Source of the DNA: Acanthococcus lagerstroemiae
Lineage: Eukaryota; Arthropoda; Insecta; Hemiptera; Eriococcidae
Reading direction: 5' to 3'
DNA: 64,000 nt
Assembly (NCBI GenBank): GCA_031841125.1
Contig: CM063106.1
Location: forward strand, 310,001-374,000
Position numbers and translations under genes: made by a program. Below are positions 11,715 to 22,575 of the stretch, one piece after another (position 1 is the stretch's first letter; every line of letters begins with the position of its first letter). The notes beneath the pieces are model-generated. The model worked only from the letters and a program-made list of their open reading frames with translations, was not told the DNA's origin and did no database searches.

Positions 11715-11945
11715 GATGATCAGCCTAACTTCGGACACTGTTCGATAGTAATTCGACAGCAATCAAATTTACTCGTTCCACTCAGTCGAACTCCCGACAC
11801 TGTTCGACAATAATTCGACAGCAATCAAATTTATTCGTCCCGCCCCTTTATTTTCAGCCAATTAGAAAGCTTTAATCGAAGATTTCGATAGTTCGACACA
11901 TGTCGAACTGTCGAACGACACTAATTTTGTCAGATCGGGCGGTGT
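11715..11945. repeat. TTCGACA module with two 61-bp units
   Basis: Two units contain GACACTGTTCGA followed by TAATTCGACAGCAATCAAAT (about 11736 and 11798). They are followed by a near-palindrome around TTCGACACATGTCGAA (11893). The copy at 56720-57003 has three units. The outer end GATCGGGCG matches, inverted, the left end of the 4801-5275 module. Confidence 0.6.
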
Positions 11946-12019
11946 GGTCAGTTACTGATAGACCAGGTCAGGCATTCATGAACTTTACTGTCAATTTTGT
12001 AGTGTGAGCGAACTTGCTA

Positions 12020-12150
12020 GTATTCTGTATGTAGGGTGTGCCAATTCACTTTTCTTCGGGGTATTCCACTGGAGACGGCGTAACAGCCGAAAGCGCTCTG
12101 GGATACAGAAGAGAAAACAAGTGAATTGGCACACCCTATGTACAGAATAT
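12020..12150. mobile_element. 131-bp MITE with 30-bp inverted ends
   Basis: TGTAGGGTGTGCCAATTCAC near the left end faces its complement GTGAATTGGCACACCCTATG near the right end; over the outer 30 bp only a few bases differ. The loop is about 70 bp and GC-richer than its surroundings. No duplication at the flanks could be fixed. The end resembles the CAGGGTGT-ended family. Confidence 0.65.
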
Positions 12151-12745
12151 TCATGCAATTTTATACCTCAGAAAAAATTAATTATTAAATTTTAAAATGA
12201 ATGTAAATTCAAGTAAAAAATTTAATTAATAAGTCGAATCAGAGACGTCGCTGGAAAATTTTTTGAAAGGGTAATTTTTTCTGTAGTGTTGACCTACATT
12301 CATCGGCTTCGGTGTATTTTTTTAGGCGATGAAGGAGTAATTTTTTTAATGATATTTACTCACGTTCACATTTGAATTTGGGGGAGGGTAATTTTAATAA
12401 TTTCTACTCACCCCAAAAAAGAAACATTTGAGGGGGTAAGTATCACCTATTTACCTTCGCCCCTAGCGATGTTCATGACTTAAGTGTCCAAATTTTAAAA
12501 AAAATTACCAAGTAGGTACTTATGATCAAAACACAAAGAGAAACAATTCATTATTAGCCAAATACGGCTTTTAAACAGACAGCTACTGGTACATTTACCT
12601 TGTATGACCATTGACATTTCGAACTGGAATTGAGAAGAAGAGAAGGAAAAAAAAACTACAATAGGCTCGGCTATTCGCAGCCGACCGCGACCCTTAAAAA
12701 ATAACAGCCCATCACAGCGTAACGTATTACATAGGTATCTCCACA
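12151..12745. other. Spacer with a possible worn TIR element
   Basis: GACGTCGCTGG at 12243 and the complement of AACATCGCTAGGGGCG near 12470 may be the ends of a ~230-bp element containing repeated GGGTAATTTT words. The rest holds nothing recognisable. Confidence 0.25.
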
Positions 12746-12764
12746 GCATTGCGACGTTGTCGGA

Positions 12765-13372
12765 AACCGGGCACCTCAGGGAGTTTTCATTATAAATTCT
12801 ACTGGGCTCCTCAACGCATTATTACCGGATAGTAACATATACAGTGTATAACAAGTGGCGCTCTCTGATTAAAAACACCTGGGACTAAACTATATAAGAC
12901 TCTATAAAATCCGACTTAAAGGTGCCCATCCAAAAATGCGTTTTTCCGATACCCTGTCCCCCTACCTCGTACTTCAGCTTGAAATAACGTAAATACCTTG
13001 TGGTGCCCGAAACGGGCACCTCAACGTCATGACCGGGCACCTCAAGTTCAGTTAATGACCATTTCGGGCACCACAATGACGCGAATTAAAACTATATATA
13101 TATTTGTCGTACTACCAATCCGAGGCCCGGTATATATAACAGACAACCCGAGACCCACCTTTAATTTAATACTTGAAGAGGCAGGAGTTGAAATTTTAAG
13201 AAACACTAAACCATACAAATGTTGGGAACCTTAGAGGGGTAGGAGAAATCACCTGTAAAGATATATAGATATGTTAGACATATACCGCTACTCCGAGCCC
13301 CAGTACACTGTGAGGCAAAGTGAGACCCATTGGAGATATGTTACGGTAAGCCGAGGCCCAGCGCGGTTGCCA
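12765..13372. repeat. Array of short GGGCACCTC / CGAGGCCC motifs
   Basis: Related 9-11-bp words recur irregularly: GGGCACCTCAGG (12769), TGGGCTCCTCAACG (12804), three GGGCACC forms at 13013-13070, then CCGAGGCCCGG (13118), CCCGAGACCCACC (13147), CCGAGCCCCAG (13294), GTGAGACCCATTGG (13320), CCGAGGCCCAG (13351). They read as variants of one motif in two orientations. The same motif type recurs at 32445-32725. Possible subterminal repeats of an unidentified DNA transposon; the ends were not found. Confidence 0.4.
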
Positions 13373-13439
13373 CACTTATTCTAGTGTGTTATCTTGTTTA
13401 TTCATGAACACCTGCGATGCAAGCTTCGAACAAAAAAAT

Positions 13440-14175
13440 AACCAGGGGCTCACGGAAAATTATTTCTTAAGCCGACCAAATGGAGAATTCAATTTCCGAA
13501 GTTGGGGTCGGGGTCAACCCAACGGATCCACAATAGATCTGAATCGAAAAAAGTTAACCATGAATAATCTTGAGAGGCTGAAAGATCGAGAATTACATTT
13601 GCGGAATTGGGGCGGAGACATTCCATCGGGTTCACAATATTATATTATTATTTTTATTTACTGAGAGTGTTATTGCCTTTTGCTGCTATAATCTAACTAT
13701 TATTAAAACAAACGTAAATTATTAGAAGTTGGTTAACGTATTACTTGAATTGAAAAAGTAAGACGTTCACCAAGAATAACATTGAGAAGCCGAAAATCGA
13801 GTTTTAGATTTTCGTCGTTGGTGGGAGAGTTATTCCTTGATCCACAAAAGATCTCGATTAAAAATAAGGGGCTTATGGAAAATTGTTTTTCAACATCTAC
13901 AATCAAGAATCTGATTATCGGAGTTGGGGTGCGGTCAACCCCTCGGAATCACAAATTATTTCAATCAAGAAAAAAAAAGTTCACCAACAAAAACTCGAAA
14001 GTATATTCTTTTGGTGTTGGGGGCGCGAGTCCACATTTCCAGTGTACAAAATGTAGCAGTTGAAAAAGGGGAGGTTTACGTAAAAGAATTCAGAAATTTG
14101 AAGAATCGAGAATTAGATTTCCAGAGTTCAGGGCGGGCTTCACCCCTCAAGTCCACAATAGCTTCCGTCTTTCAG
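13440..14175 (+). repeat. ~120-bp minisatellite, block 1
   Basis: Degenerate units follow the pattern CGAGAATTAGATTTCCGGAG, then TTGGGG(T/C)GGGG and TC(A/C)ACCCCTCGG, then CCACAAAAGACTTCGATC, an A-rich tract with AATAAG, and TTCACGGAAAATTATTTT. About six units are present, split by a ~95-bp AT-rich insert (13640-13740) that recurs in the other blocks. Same strand as block 2, opposite to blocks 3 and 4. Frames read through units on both strands but do not stay in register. Confidence 0.75.
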
Positions 14176-14510
14176 TTCCACGTTCTCGTCAGAGAACTGG
14201 GGCCCTGGGTGGCAAAGATAAGCGCAGGATTAAAAAAAAATGGAAAAACTACGTGGAGGCGTATGCCCAAAAATGGGCGGAGGTACTCACACAGTACACA
14301 CACACGTTTGGTCGACAAACGGCGCAAAATGTGTCTGCCCATTAAAATTTTTCAATCTCATTATTTCTCTCTAAATTGATCAGCGCCGCCGCACGTTTTT
14401 CGACTGTCGTCGCAACATACGCTTATTTCATTTTTGTAAGTATTTTATAAATGCAGGCGGCGGCGCACCGGGCATTTGCCCGAATCGCCCTATGACTTAT
14501 CCGCCCCTGG
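14176..14510 (+). repeat. Displaced LINE 3' piece plus hAT-like end
   Basis: From 14188 the plus strand encodes the C-terminal RT tail also seen in copies at 20440-20560 and 28140-28250 (a W-R-x-YVEAYAQKW-type helix in the intact copies), followed by the same 3' sequence and ending at the complement of CAGGGGCGGAT. Its orientation is opposite to the LINE body that follows (14762-16680), so this end was inverted relative to the body. Confidence 0.55.
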
Positions 14511-14761
14511 AAGAGTCTCAAGGTGATAGGTCCACTTTCATTGAGTAGACTGTAAAAAATACATGTATGTGCTTTGTAATACAGTACAAACATAAAGATG
14601 TATGCACTGTGACGAAATTAGGAGGCCCACAGTGTACCAAAGAACCTTCAGATGTAAGTAGCATCTTCTGGATGCCCCGTGTAATGAAAGCGAGGCCTCA
14701 TTCAGAAAATAAATATTTGTGTTTGAAACCATAATGCATTGCAAAGGAGTAGTTGATTTCA
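14511..14761 (+). repeat. ~250-bp segment shared by the composite locus, copy 1
   Basis: Contains GTGGATGCCCCGTGTAATGA-like and CATTCAGAAAATAAATATTT words. Copies occur at 19925-20198 (inverted), 22385-22575 and 28498-28770. It always sits between a minisatellite block and LINE-derived DNA. No coding signal. Confidence 0.65.
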
Positions 14762-16680
14762 GCAGGTTTCCAAGTTACTGGCCTACCTATCGTTCTTTTT
14801 CTTTGCAGCGTATCCATAGTTGAGTACTTTTACTCCCTATTTGTTGCTATCTGCCCTCGCCAGATGCCCCACATATTTCCACTTAAATTGTTCGACATTA
14901 TATCCTATATCCTCGCCTCCAGCCATTTCGTACAGTTTTCCATTTGAGATTTTGTCTACCCATCGCAGTCCTAGAAGTTTCCTCAACATAGATCTGAACG
15001 TAATTTGTAGCTTCACGATTTGTCTCCTGTAAGGGACCAGGTTTGTACTCCATACTTGAGGGCTGGTACCGTTGAGCTATTTAGTGTTTGTTGCAATTCC
15101 GGCAAAAAATACATTTTAATGCCCAGAGGTTGTTCCACCCCTTTTTAATACGCCTCATAATTCCTTTATCTCTTTCTTCGAAACTAATAATCTGCCCCAC
15201 AGATATTCGATTCTGTTACCTCTTCTATCTCTTTCTTGCCCATCGATTATTAGATTTTTTCTTTCGACTCTTCCGATTATTTTTGATTTGCTACCATTCA
15301 GTTTGAGGCCAGCTTTTTTGCATTCCCTCAATAGCTTTTCTGCCATTTTCTTCAACTCCTTACTAATTTCTGTAAATAAGATAATATAGTATGCGTACCT
15401 TAAATTACTTAGAAATTCTGTCCCCTTCTTTTCCACTTCAGATTGCGAAATACATCTTCCATAATGCAGTTGAAGAGGTTTGGCGACAAGGTATTCCCTT
15501 GTTGAACTCTGCTCCCAATTTTGAATTCACACCCTTTGCTTTTAAGGCTAGCTCTTGCACTCGAATTTGCATAGTAATTCGGTATATGACTTTAATAAAC
15601 CCCCTTTCAATTCCCTTATTTTCCAATGCTTTTTACATATACTTATGATCCACTAAATCAACTGCCTCATGAAAGCCTATGCAAAATATTTCAATTTCTA
15701 CATCATATTCGTGTGTTTTTTCAATAATTTGGCTCACAACGAAAATATTCTTTACAGTTGAGAAGCCTTTTCTGAATCTCGCCTGTTCACTCCCCTGATG
15801 ATTTGAATCCAGATGGTTATACATACGTCTTTTTAAGACTGCCATACATGCTTTAAAGATGTTCGATGTTATGCATATTGGCCTGTAATTTTCAATGAGT
15901 TCCTCCCTCCTTGTTTGTGTAGTAATATTATTTTGGCTAAGTACCACTGTTTTGGACATGATTTCATAATTCCGATATGGTTAAATAATTTAGCCTGGTG
16001 TGGCACTCTCTGATTGCCAAACCTTTTCAGCTTTTCGTTCGTAATTCCATCCGGTCCTGGGGCTATGTCATTTTTCAGTCTACATATTTAGTACGTATTC
16101 CACTTCTCTCTCCATTATTTCCCGGATTTCTTCCTCCTTTCACCCTCCAGTTTTTGCTGTTTCGTAAAACTTGTTGCTGCCTCTAGAATTTGTTCTTGAT
16201 TCTGAGTCACTTTTCCTGTCTGATCTTTTAGCTTCAGCATAACGTCTCTCCCGCCATCGAGTTCGAGCCTAACTTTTTTAGTGGACCAACTTTCTTCCAA
16301 AATATCTGGAATTTTTTCCTAATCATATTTCTTAATATGTTCTTTAACATTTTTCGACACCAATTTTTGTATTTTAGTTCGCTCAGGTTGGTCCAATGGT
16401 GTTTTATTTCTATTTTTCCAAAGGTTATTCTTCCTGATACGAGAGTCTATTTTGAAAGCTTATCCCTGGTTTTCTCTTTAACCCTCGTCACTCCAAACTC
16501 TTCAACCGTGTTTTTTAAAGCTTGATCCATACTGTCGTAAAAATTTTCCTCGGCTTTCATTTCCTCTTGCACTGATTTTAGTTTCTAGCGTGCGTCCTCT
16601 TCCTTTCTGACTGGGATAGTCCGTCTTCTCCCTTTACCCTTCCTCTGATTTTCATACTGGACTCACTGCGCCGGGATGCT
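14762..16680 (-). pseudogene. RTE-like LINE remnant, copy A
   Basis: Read on the minus strand this is the linker, RT domain and part of the C-terminus of a non-LTR element. Fragments include an ENYRPICITSNIFKACM segment (near 15900), the RxGF-type box as ARFRKGFSTVKN (near 15775), motif A decayed to FHEAVDLVDH (near 15665), and motif C decayed to YAYYIILF (near 15395) instead of F/YADD. Frames break repeatedly. The C-terminal tail normally found next has been replaced by the ~250-bp segment and an inverted tail piece. Its 5' edge runs without a break into minisatellite block 2. Copies B and C are related; only the outermost ~140 bp (above ~16540) is near-identical to copy C. Confidence 0.8.
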
Positions 16681-16689
16681 CAATTACTT

Positions 16690-19600
16690 ATCCACATGAG
16701 ACTTCAATTCACAGAGCGTCGCCAATAAAGTCTCGAAAATTGAGAAACAGATTTTCGTAGTTGGAGGTGGGGGACACCCCTCCAACTCATGAAAGATAAA
16801 ATAGGAAAAATAAAAAGTTCAACCAGATCCGAAAAATCGATAGTTAAATTTTCAAAGCTGGGGCGACAATCTATCTCTTGGCTTCACAAAACTACCGATC
16901 GAAACAAATAATCAAGTTTATAAAACATAAGTTTCAAAATTCGAACAACTGGGAAAAAGGGGGTCACCTCTCGAGTCCACAAAAGATTCAGATCGTGAGA
17001 ATAAAAAGTACTCGGAAATAAGCATTAAATTCTGAAAAATCGAGAGTTAAATTTTCAAAGCCTGAGGCGGGGCTCCACCATCGGATCACCAAAACAATTA
17101 GATGGAAAAAATAAAAATTTGTGACTGTCCATACTGAAAGGGCACTTCGGTCCAAAAAAATCGACTTTGAGATTATGTTCGATTTTGGAAGGTCAAAGAG
17201 TACTGTTTAACACTGGAGTCTGTGAACTCGAAAAAGCAAAAGTGATAGAGCGCAAGAGCGGTGGACGTCTATAGGCTATCGCGTTCTCGAGATTCCCGTT
17301 TGAATCTTTAAGTGTCTCCTGTAAAATTAATGTTTTGGACCGACGTGCCCTTTTAATTTGGACGGTCACATTTATCGAAGAATAATGTTTAAAGTAGATA
17401 AACGGCTGCACGAAAGATCCCAATTGAAAAAATAAAAAGGTCTCCAAAAATATTTTTAAAGACCGAAAAATTGAGAATTCTACTCCTCGGGTCCACAAAA
17501 CACTTCCGATCAGAACAAAAGAGTTTCAAGGAGAATTATTTCTTAAGTCTGAAAAATCGAGAATTTGATTATCGGAGTAGGGAGTGGGGTCCACTCCTTA
17601 GATGCACAAAGTAGTTAGATCGACAAAATAAGGGGTTCGCGGAAAAGTACTGTTCAAGAGGAAAATCATGAATTAGACTTACAGAGTTGGGAGCGGGGTG
17701 CACTCCTCAGCCCCCAAAAATCTACAAATTGAAAAAAATAAAAAGGTTACCAAAAATATTTTTATAGGCCGAAAATTCGTGAATTAGAATGTTCGGAGTT
17801 GTGGGTGGGGGCACCACCCTTCGAGTCCACAGGAGGCTTAATACAACAACTATGGTTTTACGGAAAACAATTTTTCAAGCCTGTAGATTTTCGGCGTTAA
17901 AGTGGGGGTCCACCCCTTGGATCCATAAAAGACTTCGATCCAACATAAATATAAGTTTATCAAAAAATGACTTTTAAGCCTGAAAAATCGAGATTTTGAT
18001 TTCCAAGTCTGAGGTGGGGTCAACTCTTCGGTCTCACATAAGATTTCAATTGAAAAAATAAACAATCACCAGGAATAAATATGAGAGGCTGAGAATCGAG
18101 AATTAGATTTCTGGGGTTAGGGTGAGGGTCCACCCCTCAGATCCACAAAAGACTTCGATTAACAAAATAAGAGGTTCACAGACAATCGTCCTTCAAGCCT
18201 GAAAAATCGAGACCAATGTCCGAAGTTGGGAGTGTGGTCAACCCCTCGGGAAATAAAGAGTTCATCAGAAATAATTTTAAAGGCCAAAAAATCAAGAATT
18301 GTTGAGGGCAAGAATCCACCTTTCGAGTCTAAAAAATGTGGCAATCGAAATGAGAGGAGGTTTATGAAAAATAATTCAGAAGTTGAAAAATCGAGAATTA
18401 GATTTCCGGAGTACAGGATGAACTCCACCCCTCAAGTCCGCAATAGATATTTTATCAAAAAAAGGAAAAGAAATATTTAATAATTCAAAGTCGAAAATTA
18501 GACTTTCGGAGTTGCGGGTGTAGGTTTACCTATCAGATCCACAAAATACTTCGACCAACGAAACAGAAGTTCACGGAACATTATTGTTCAAGACTGAAAA
18601 ATCGAGAATTAGACTTCCAGAGACGAAAAATATTTTGAAAGGGCAAGAATTCGAAAATGAGATTTTTGGAATTGGAGTGGGGCTCCACTCCTCGGGTCCA
18701 ACAAAGACTTTTCGATCAGAAAAATAAGGGGATCTCCAAGAATTATCTTTCACGTCAGAAAAATCGAGTATTTGATTTCCAGGGTTGGGGACGGGGTCAA
18801 CCCATCGGAACTGAACCATTTGACCCCGCAAATGATAACAACTGAAAAATGGAAAAGGTCACTAAAAAGATTTCTAAAGGCCAAAAAATCGAGAATTAGA
18901 TTTTCGGAGTTCGGGTGGGGTTCCACCCCGCGGCTCCACCAAAGACTTCGATCAGAAAAATAAGGGGGTTTATCAAAAATTATTTTTCACGTCAGAAAAA
19001 TCGAGAATTTGATTTCCAGAGTTGGAGGTGGGGTCAACACATCGGGACCACAATAGATTTGAATCGAAAAAATAAAAATTTCATCAAGAATAAATCTGAA
19101 AGCCCGGAATATCGAGATTTATATTTTAGCAGGCAACGGGGGAGGTCTATCCCTTGGGTCTACATATGATTTCGATCGAACAATAGAAGGGTTATGGAAA
19201 ATCAGCTTTCAATACCTACCAAACAAGAATTTCATGACCGGAGTTGGGGGCGAGGAATCCACCCCGCTGATCCATATAATACATCGATTAACAAAGTAAA
19301 GGGTCCAAAGAAAACTATTGTTGAAGACTGAAGAATCAAGAATTAGACTTCCGGAGTTGGGGCGGAGACAGTCCATTGGGTCCACAATATTATATTATTT
19401 TTTTTATTTACTGAGAGTGTTATTGCCTTACTGCTATAATCAAACTATTATTAAAACAAACGTAAATTATTAGAAGAGGATTAACGTATTATTTGAATTG
19501 AAAACATAAGTCGTTCACCAAGAATAACTTTGAGAAGCTGAAAAATCGAGTTTTTTTGATTTTCGTCGTGGGTGGGAGAGTTATTCCTTGATCCACAAAA

Positions 19601-19920
19601 GATCTCGATTAAAAATAAGGGGTTTATGGAAAATTGTTTTTTAACACCTACAATCGAGAATTTAATTACTGGAGTTGGGGTGCAGTTGACCCCTCAGAAC
19701 CACAAATTATTTCAAACGAAAAAAAAAGTTCACCAACGAAAACTCGAAAATATACTCTTTTGGTGTTGGGGGTGCGAGTTCACTTTTCCAGTGTACAAAA
19801 TGTATCAGTTGAAAAAAGAGGGGTTTAAGTAAAATATTTCAGAAATTTGAAAAATCCAGAATTAGATTTCCAGAGTTCAGGACTGGCTTCATCACTCAAG
19901 TCCAAGATAGCTTCCGTCTT
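16690..19920 (+). repeat. ~120-bp minisatellite, block 2 (left arm of the 2.8-kb inverted repeat)
   Basis: About 20-25 degenerate units of the same type as block 1, with a 249-bp MITE at 17121-17369 and the ~95-bp AT-rich insert again at 19390-19480. Up to about 19361 it is the almost perfect inverted copy of 23476-26150. Each unit has a G-rich/C-rich near-palindromic core (for example GGGGTCCACCCC) next to CCACAAAAGACTTCGATC. The many 60-90-codon frames are repeat artefacts. Confidence 0.8.
17121..17369. mobile_element. 249-bp MITE inside block 2
   Basis: Ends GTGACTGTCCATACTGAAAG and, inverted, GTGACCGTCCAAATTAAAAG, both followed by GGGCAC(T/G)TCGGTCCAAAA, so the terminal repeat is about 37 bp. 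Its sequence is unlike the minisatellite around it. The flanks share only ATTT. The identical element at the mirror position 25470-25718 shows that it inserted before the inverted duplication or gene conversion. Confidence 0.7.
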
Positions 19921-19924
19921 TCAG

Positions 19925-20198
19925 TTACACGTTTAAAACTGCTGAAGTCAACTACTTCTTTTCAATGCATTATGGTTTCATACAAAAATATTTATTTTCT
20001 GAATGAGACCTCGCTTTCATTGACACGGGGCATCCACAAGATGCTACTTTCATCTGAAGGCTCTTTGGTACACTGTGGGCCTCTTAATTTCGTCACAGTG
20101 TATACATCTTTCTGTTGTACTGTATTACAAAGCACATACATATGTGTTTTTTTACAGACTCTACTCAATGAAAGTGGACCTGTCACCTGAAGCCTCTT
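19925..20198 (-). repeat. ~250-bp shared segment, copy 2 (inverted)
   Basis: Inverted relative to 14511-14761 and 28498-28770, and adjacent to the CAGGGGCGGATGGGCC end at 20199. No coding signal. Confidence 0.6.
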
Positions 20199-20295
20199 CC
20201 AGGGGCGGATGGGCCATAGGGCAATTCGGGAAAATGCCCGGTGTGTCGCCGCCATTTTGATGCTGCGGCGCCGGTATGTTGAAAAATGTAGGCAT
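20199..20295. mobile_element. hAT-like terminus CAGGGGCGGATGGGCC
   Basis: A sharp sequence start (CAGGGGCGGATGGGCCATAG) followed by GGGCAATTCGGGAAAATGCC and a GC-rich stretch (CGGCGCCGG). Complementary copies end at 14509 and 28497. Only one end of this element type is present, so it is a fragment, perhaps captured with the LINE 3' end. Confidence 0.4.
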
Positions 20296-22385
20296 CTATA
20301 AAATACTTACAAAAATAAAATAAACGTATGTTGCGACGACAGTCGAAAAACGGGCGGCGGCGCTGATGAATTTAGGGAGAAATAAAGTGATTGAAAAATT
20401 TAAATGGGCAGGCACATTTTGCGCTGTTTGTCGACCAAACGTGTGTGTGAGTACCTCTGCCCATTTTTGGGCATACGCCTCGACGTAGCTTCTCCACTTT
20501 ATTTTATCCTGCGCTAATCTTTGCCACCCGGGGCCCCAGTTCTCTGACGAGTTCATCTGTCTATCTAGTTACTGGTCTACCTATCGTTCTTTTCCTTTGC
20601 AGCGTATCCAGTTGAGTACTTTTACTCCCCATCTGTTGCTATCCGCTGTCGCCAGATGACCCACATATTTCCACTTTAATTGTTCGACATTATATCCTAT
20701 GTCCCCGCCTCCCACCATTTTGTATAGCTTTGCATTTGAGATTTTGTCTACCCATCGCAGTCCTAGAAGTTTCCTCAACATAGATCTGAACGTAATTTGT
20801 AGCTTCACGATTTGTCTCCTGTAAGGAACCAGGTTTGTACTCCATACTTGAGGGCTGGTACCGTTGAGCTATTTAGTGTTTCCATTTTGAGGGCGGTATT
20901 GAAATTCCGGCAAAAAATACATTTTAATGCCCAGAAGTTGTTCCACCCCTTTTTAATACTCCTCATAATTTCTTTATCTTTTTCTTCGAAACTAATAATC
21001 TGCCCCACAGATCTTCGATTTCCGTTACCTCCTCTATCTCTTGCCCATCGATTATCAGATTTTTACTTTCCCTCTTCCGATTATTTTTGATTTGCTACCA
21101 TTCAGTTTGAGGCCAGCTTTTTTGCATTCCCTCAATAGGTTTTCTGCCATTTTCTTCAACTCATTACTATTTTTTGCAAATAAGATAATATCGTTTGCGT
21201 ACCTTAAATTACTTAGAAATTCTCCATTTATTTCTAGTCCCCTTCTTTTCCAGTTTAGATTGCAAAATACTTCTTCCAAAATGAAGTTTAAGAGGTTTGG
21301 GGACAAGGTATCCCCTTTTTGAACCCTGCTCCCAATTTTGAATTCCCTTCCTTTGCTTTTAAGGCTGGCTCTTGCACTCGAATTTGCATAGTAATTCTGT
21401 ATATGACTTTAATAAACCCACTTTCAATTCCCTTATTTTTCAGTGCTTTTAACATATACTTATGATCCACTGAATCAACTGCCTCATGAAAGCCTATGCA
21501 AAATATTTCAATTTCTACATCATATTCGTGTGTTTTTTCAAGAATTTGGCTCACAACGAAAATATTCTTTACAGTTGAGAAGCCTTTTCTGAATCCCGCC
21601 TGTTCATTCCCCTGATGATTTGAATCCAGATGGTTATACATACGTCTTTTTAAGACTGCCATACATGCTTTAAAGATGTTCGATGTTAAGCATATTGGCC
21701 TGTAATTTTCAATGAGTTCCTTCCCTCCTTGTTTGTGTAATAATATTATTTTGGCCAAGTTCCACTGTTTTGGACATGTTTTCATAATTCCGATTTTGTT
21801 AAATAGTTTAGCCTGGTGTGACACTCTCTGATCGCCAAACCTTTTCAGCTTTTCGTTCGTAATTCCATCCGCTCCTGGGGCTATGTCATTTTTCAGTCTA
21901 CATATTTAGTACGTATTCCACTTCTCTCTCCATTATTTCCGGGATTTCTTCCTCCTTTCACCCCCCAGTTTTTGCTATTTTCATGAGCTCGTTTTACTCG
22001 CGGTAAAAGTCCTCGTAAAAAATTGTTGCTGCCTCTACAATTTCTTCTTGATTTTGAGTCACTTTTCCTGTCTGAATCTTTTAGCTTCAGCATAACGTCT
22101 CTCCTGCCACCGAGTTCGAGCCTAACTTTTTTGGTGGACCAACTTTCTTCCAAAATATCTTGAATTTTTTCCTAATCATATTTCTTAATATGTTCTCTAA
22201 CATTTTTCTTCACCAATTTTTGTATTTTAGTTCGCTCAGGTTTGTCCAATGGTGTTTTATTTCTATTTTTCCAAAGGTTATTCTTCCTGATTCGAGAGTC
22301 TATTTTGAAAGCTTATCCCTGGTTTTCTCTTTAACCCTCGTCACTCCAAACTCTTCAACCGTGTATTTTAAAGCTTGATCCATGT
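20296..22385 (-). pseudogene. RTE-like LINE remnant, copy B
   Basis: The best ordered minus-strand copy. From the 5' side (high coordinates): a linker starting MEESWSTKKVRLELGG (22153), a 178-codon frame (21824-21288) with HKQGGKELIENYRPICL and NEQAGFRKGFSTV, and motif A as GFHEAVDSVDH. Then come the end of the palm with RYANDIILFA (near 21200), a thumb/C-terminal segment with MLRKLLGLRWVDKI and RWGVKVLNWIRCKG (20808-20581), and the WRSYVEAYAQKWAEV tail (near 20480). The YADD box is YAND, so one catalytic aspartate is lost, and frames shift several times. No endonuclease domain is left. The 5' end stops abruptly at 22385 against the ~250-bp segment. Confidence 0.85.
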
Positions 22386-22575
22386 GCTTTGTAATACAGT
22401 ACAACAGAATGAGACGAAATTAGGGGGCCCACAGTGCACCAAAGAACTTTCAGATGTAACTACCCATCTTGTGGATGCCCCGTGTAATGAAAGCGAGGCC
22501 TCATTCAGAAAATAAATGTTTGTGTATGAAACCTTAATGCATTGCAAAGGAATAGCTCATTTCAGCAGTTTTAAA
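22386..22575 (+). repeat. ~250-bp shared segment, copy 3 (shortened)
   Basis: Starts at a TGTGCTTTGTAATACAGTAC word and lacks the first ~70 bp of the other copies. It joins LINE copy B to minisatellite block 3. Confidence 0.6.

Larger units (their letters stand above)
7567..11943 (+). repeat. Segmental duplication, copy 1 (partner 52662-57003)
   Basis: The whole block recurs in the same orientation about 45 kb away with high identity. It spans the LINE remnant, the right CAGGGGCGG end, a non-coding stretch, a 492-bp MITE and the TTCGACA module. Differences seen: copy 1 keeps ~220 bp (about 8245-8465) lost from copy 2; copy 2 has ~110 extra bp near 56340 and one more 61-bp unit near 56840. 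The left border abuts a BEL LTR in copy 2; the right border is within a GTCAGATCGGGC word in both. Confidence 0.85.

Noticed and set aside
16690..19900. Many 60-90-codon frames within the minisatellite
   Set aside because: The same peptides appear in block 3 because of the inverted repeat, and neighbouring units are out of register. This is repeat translation, not genes.
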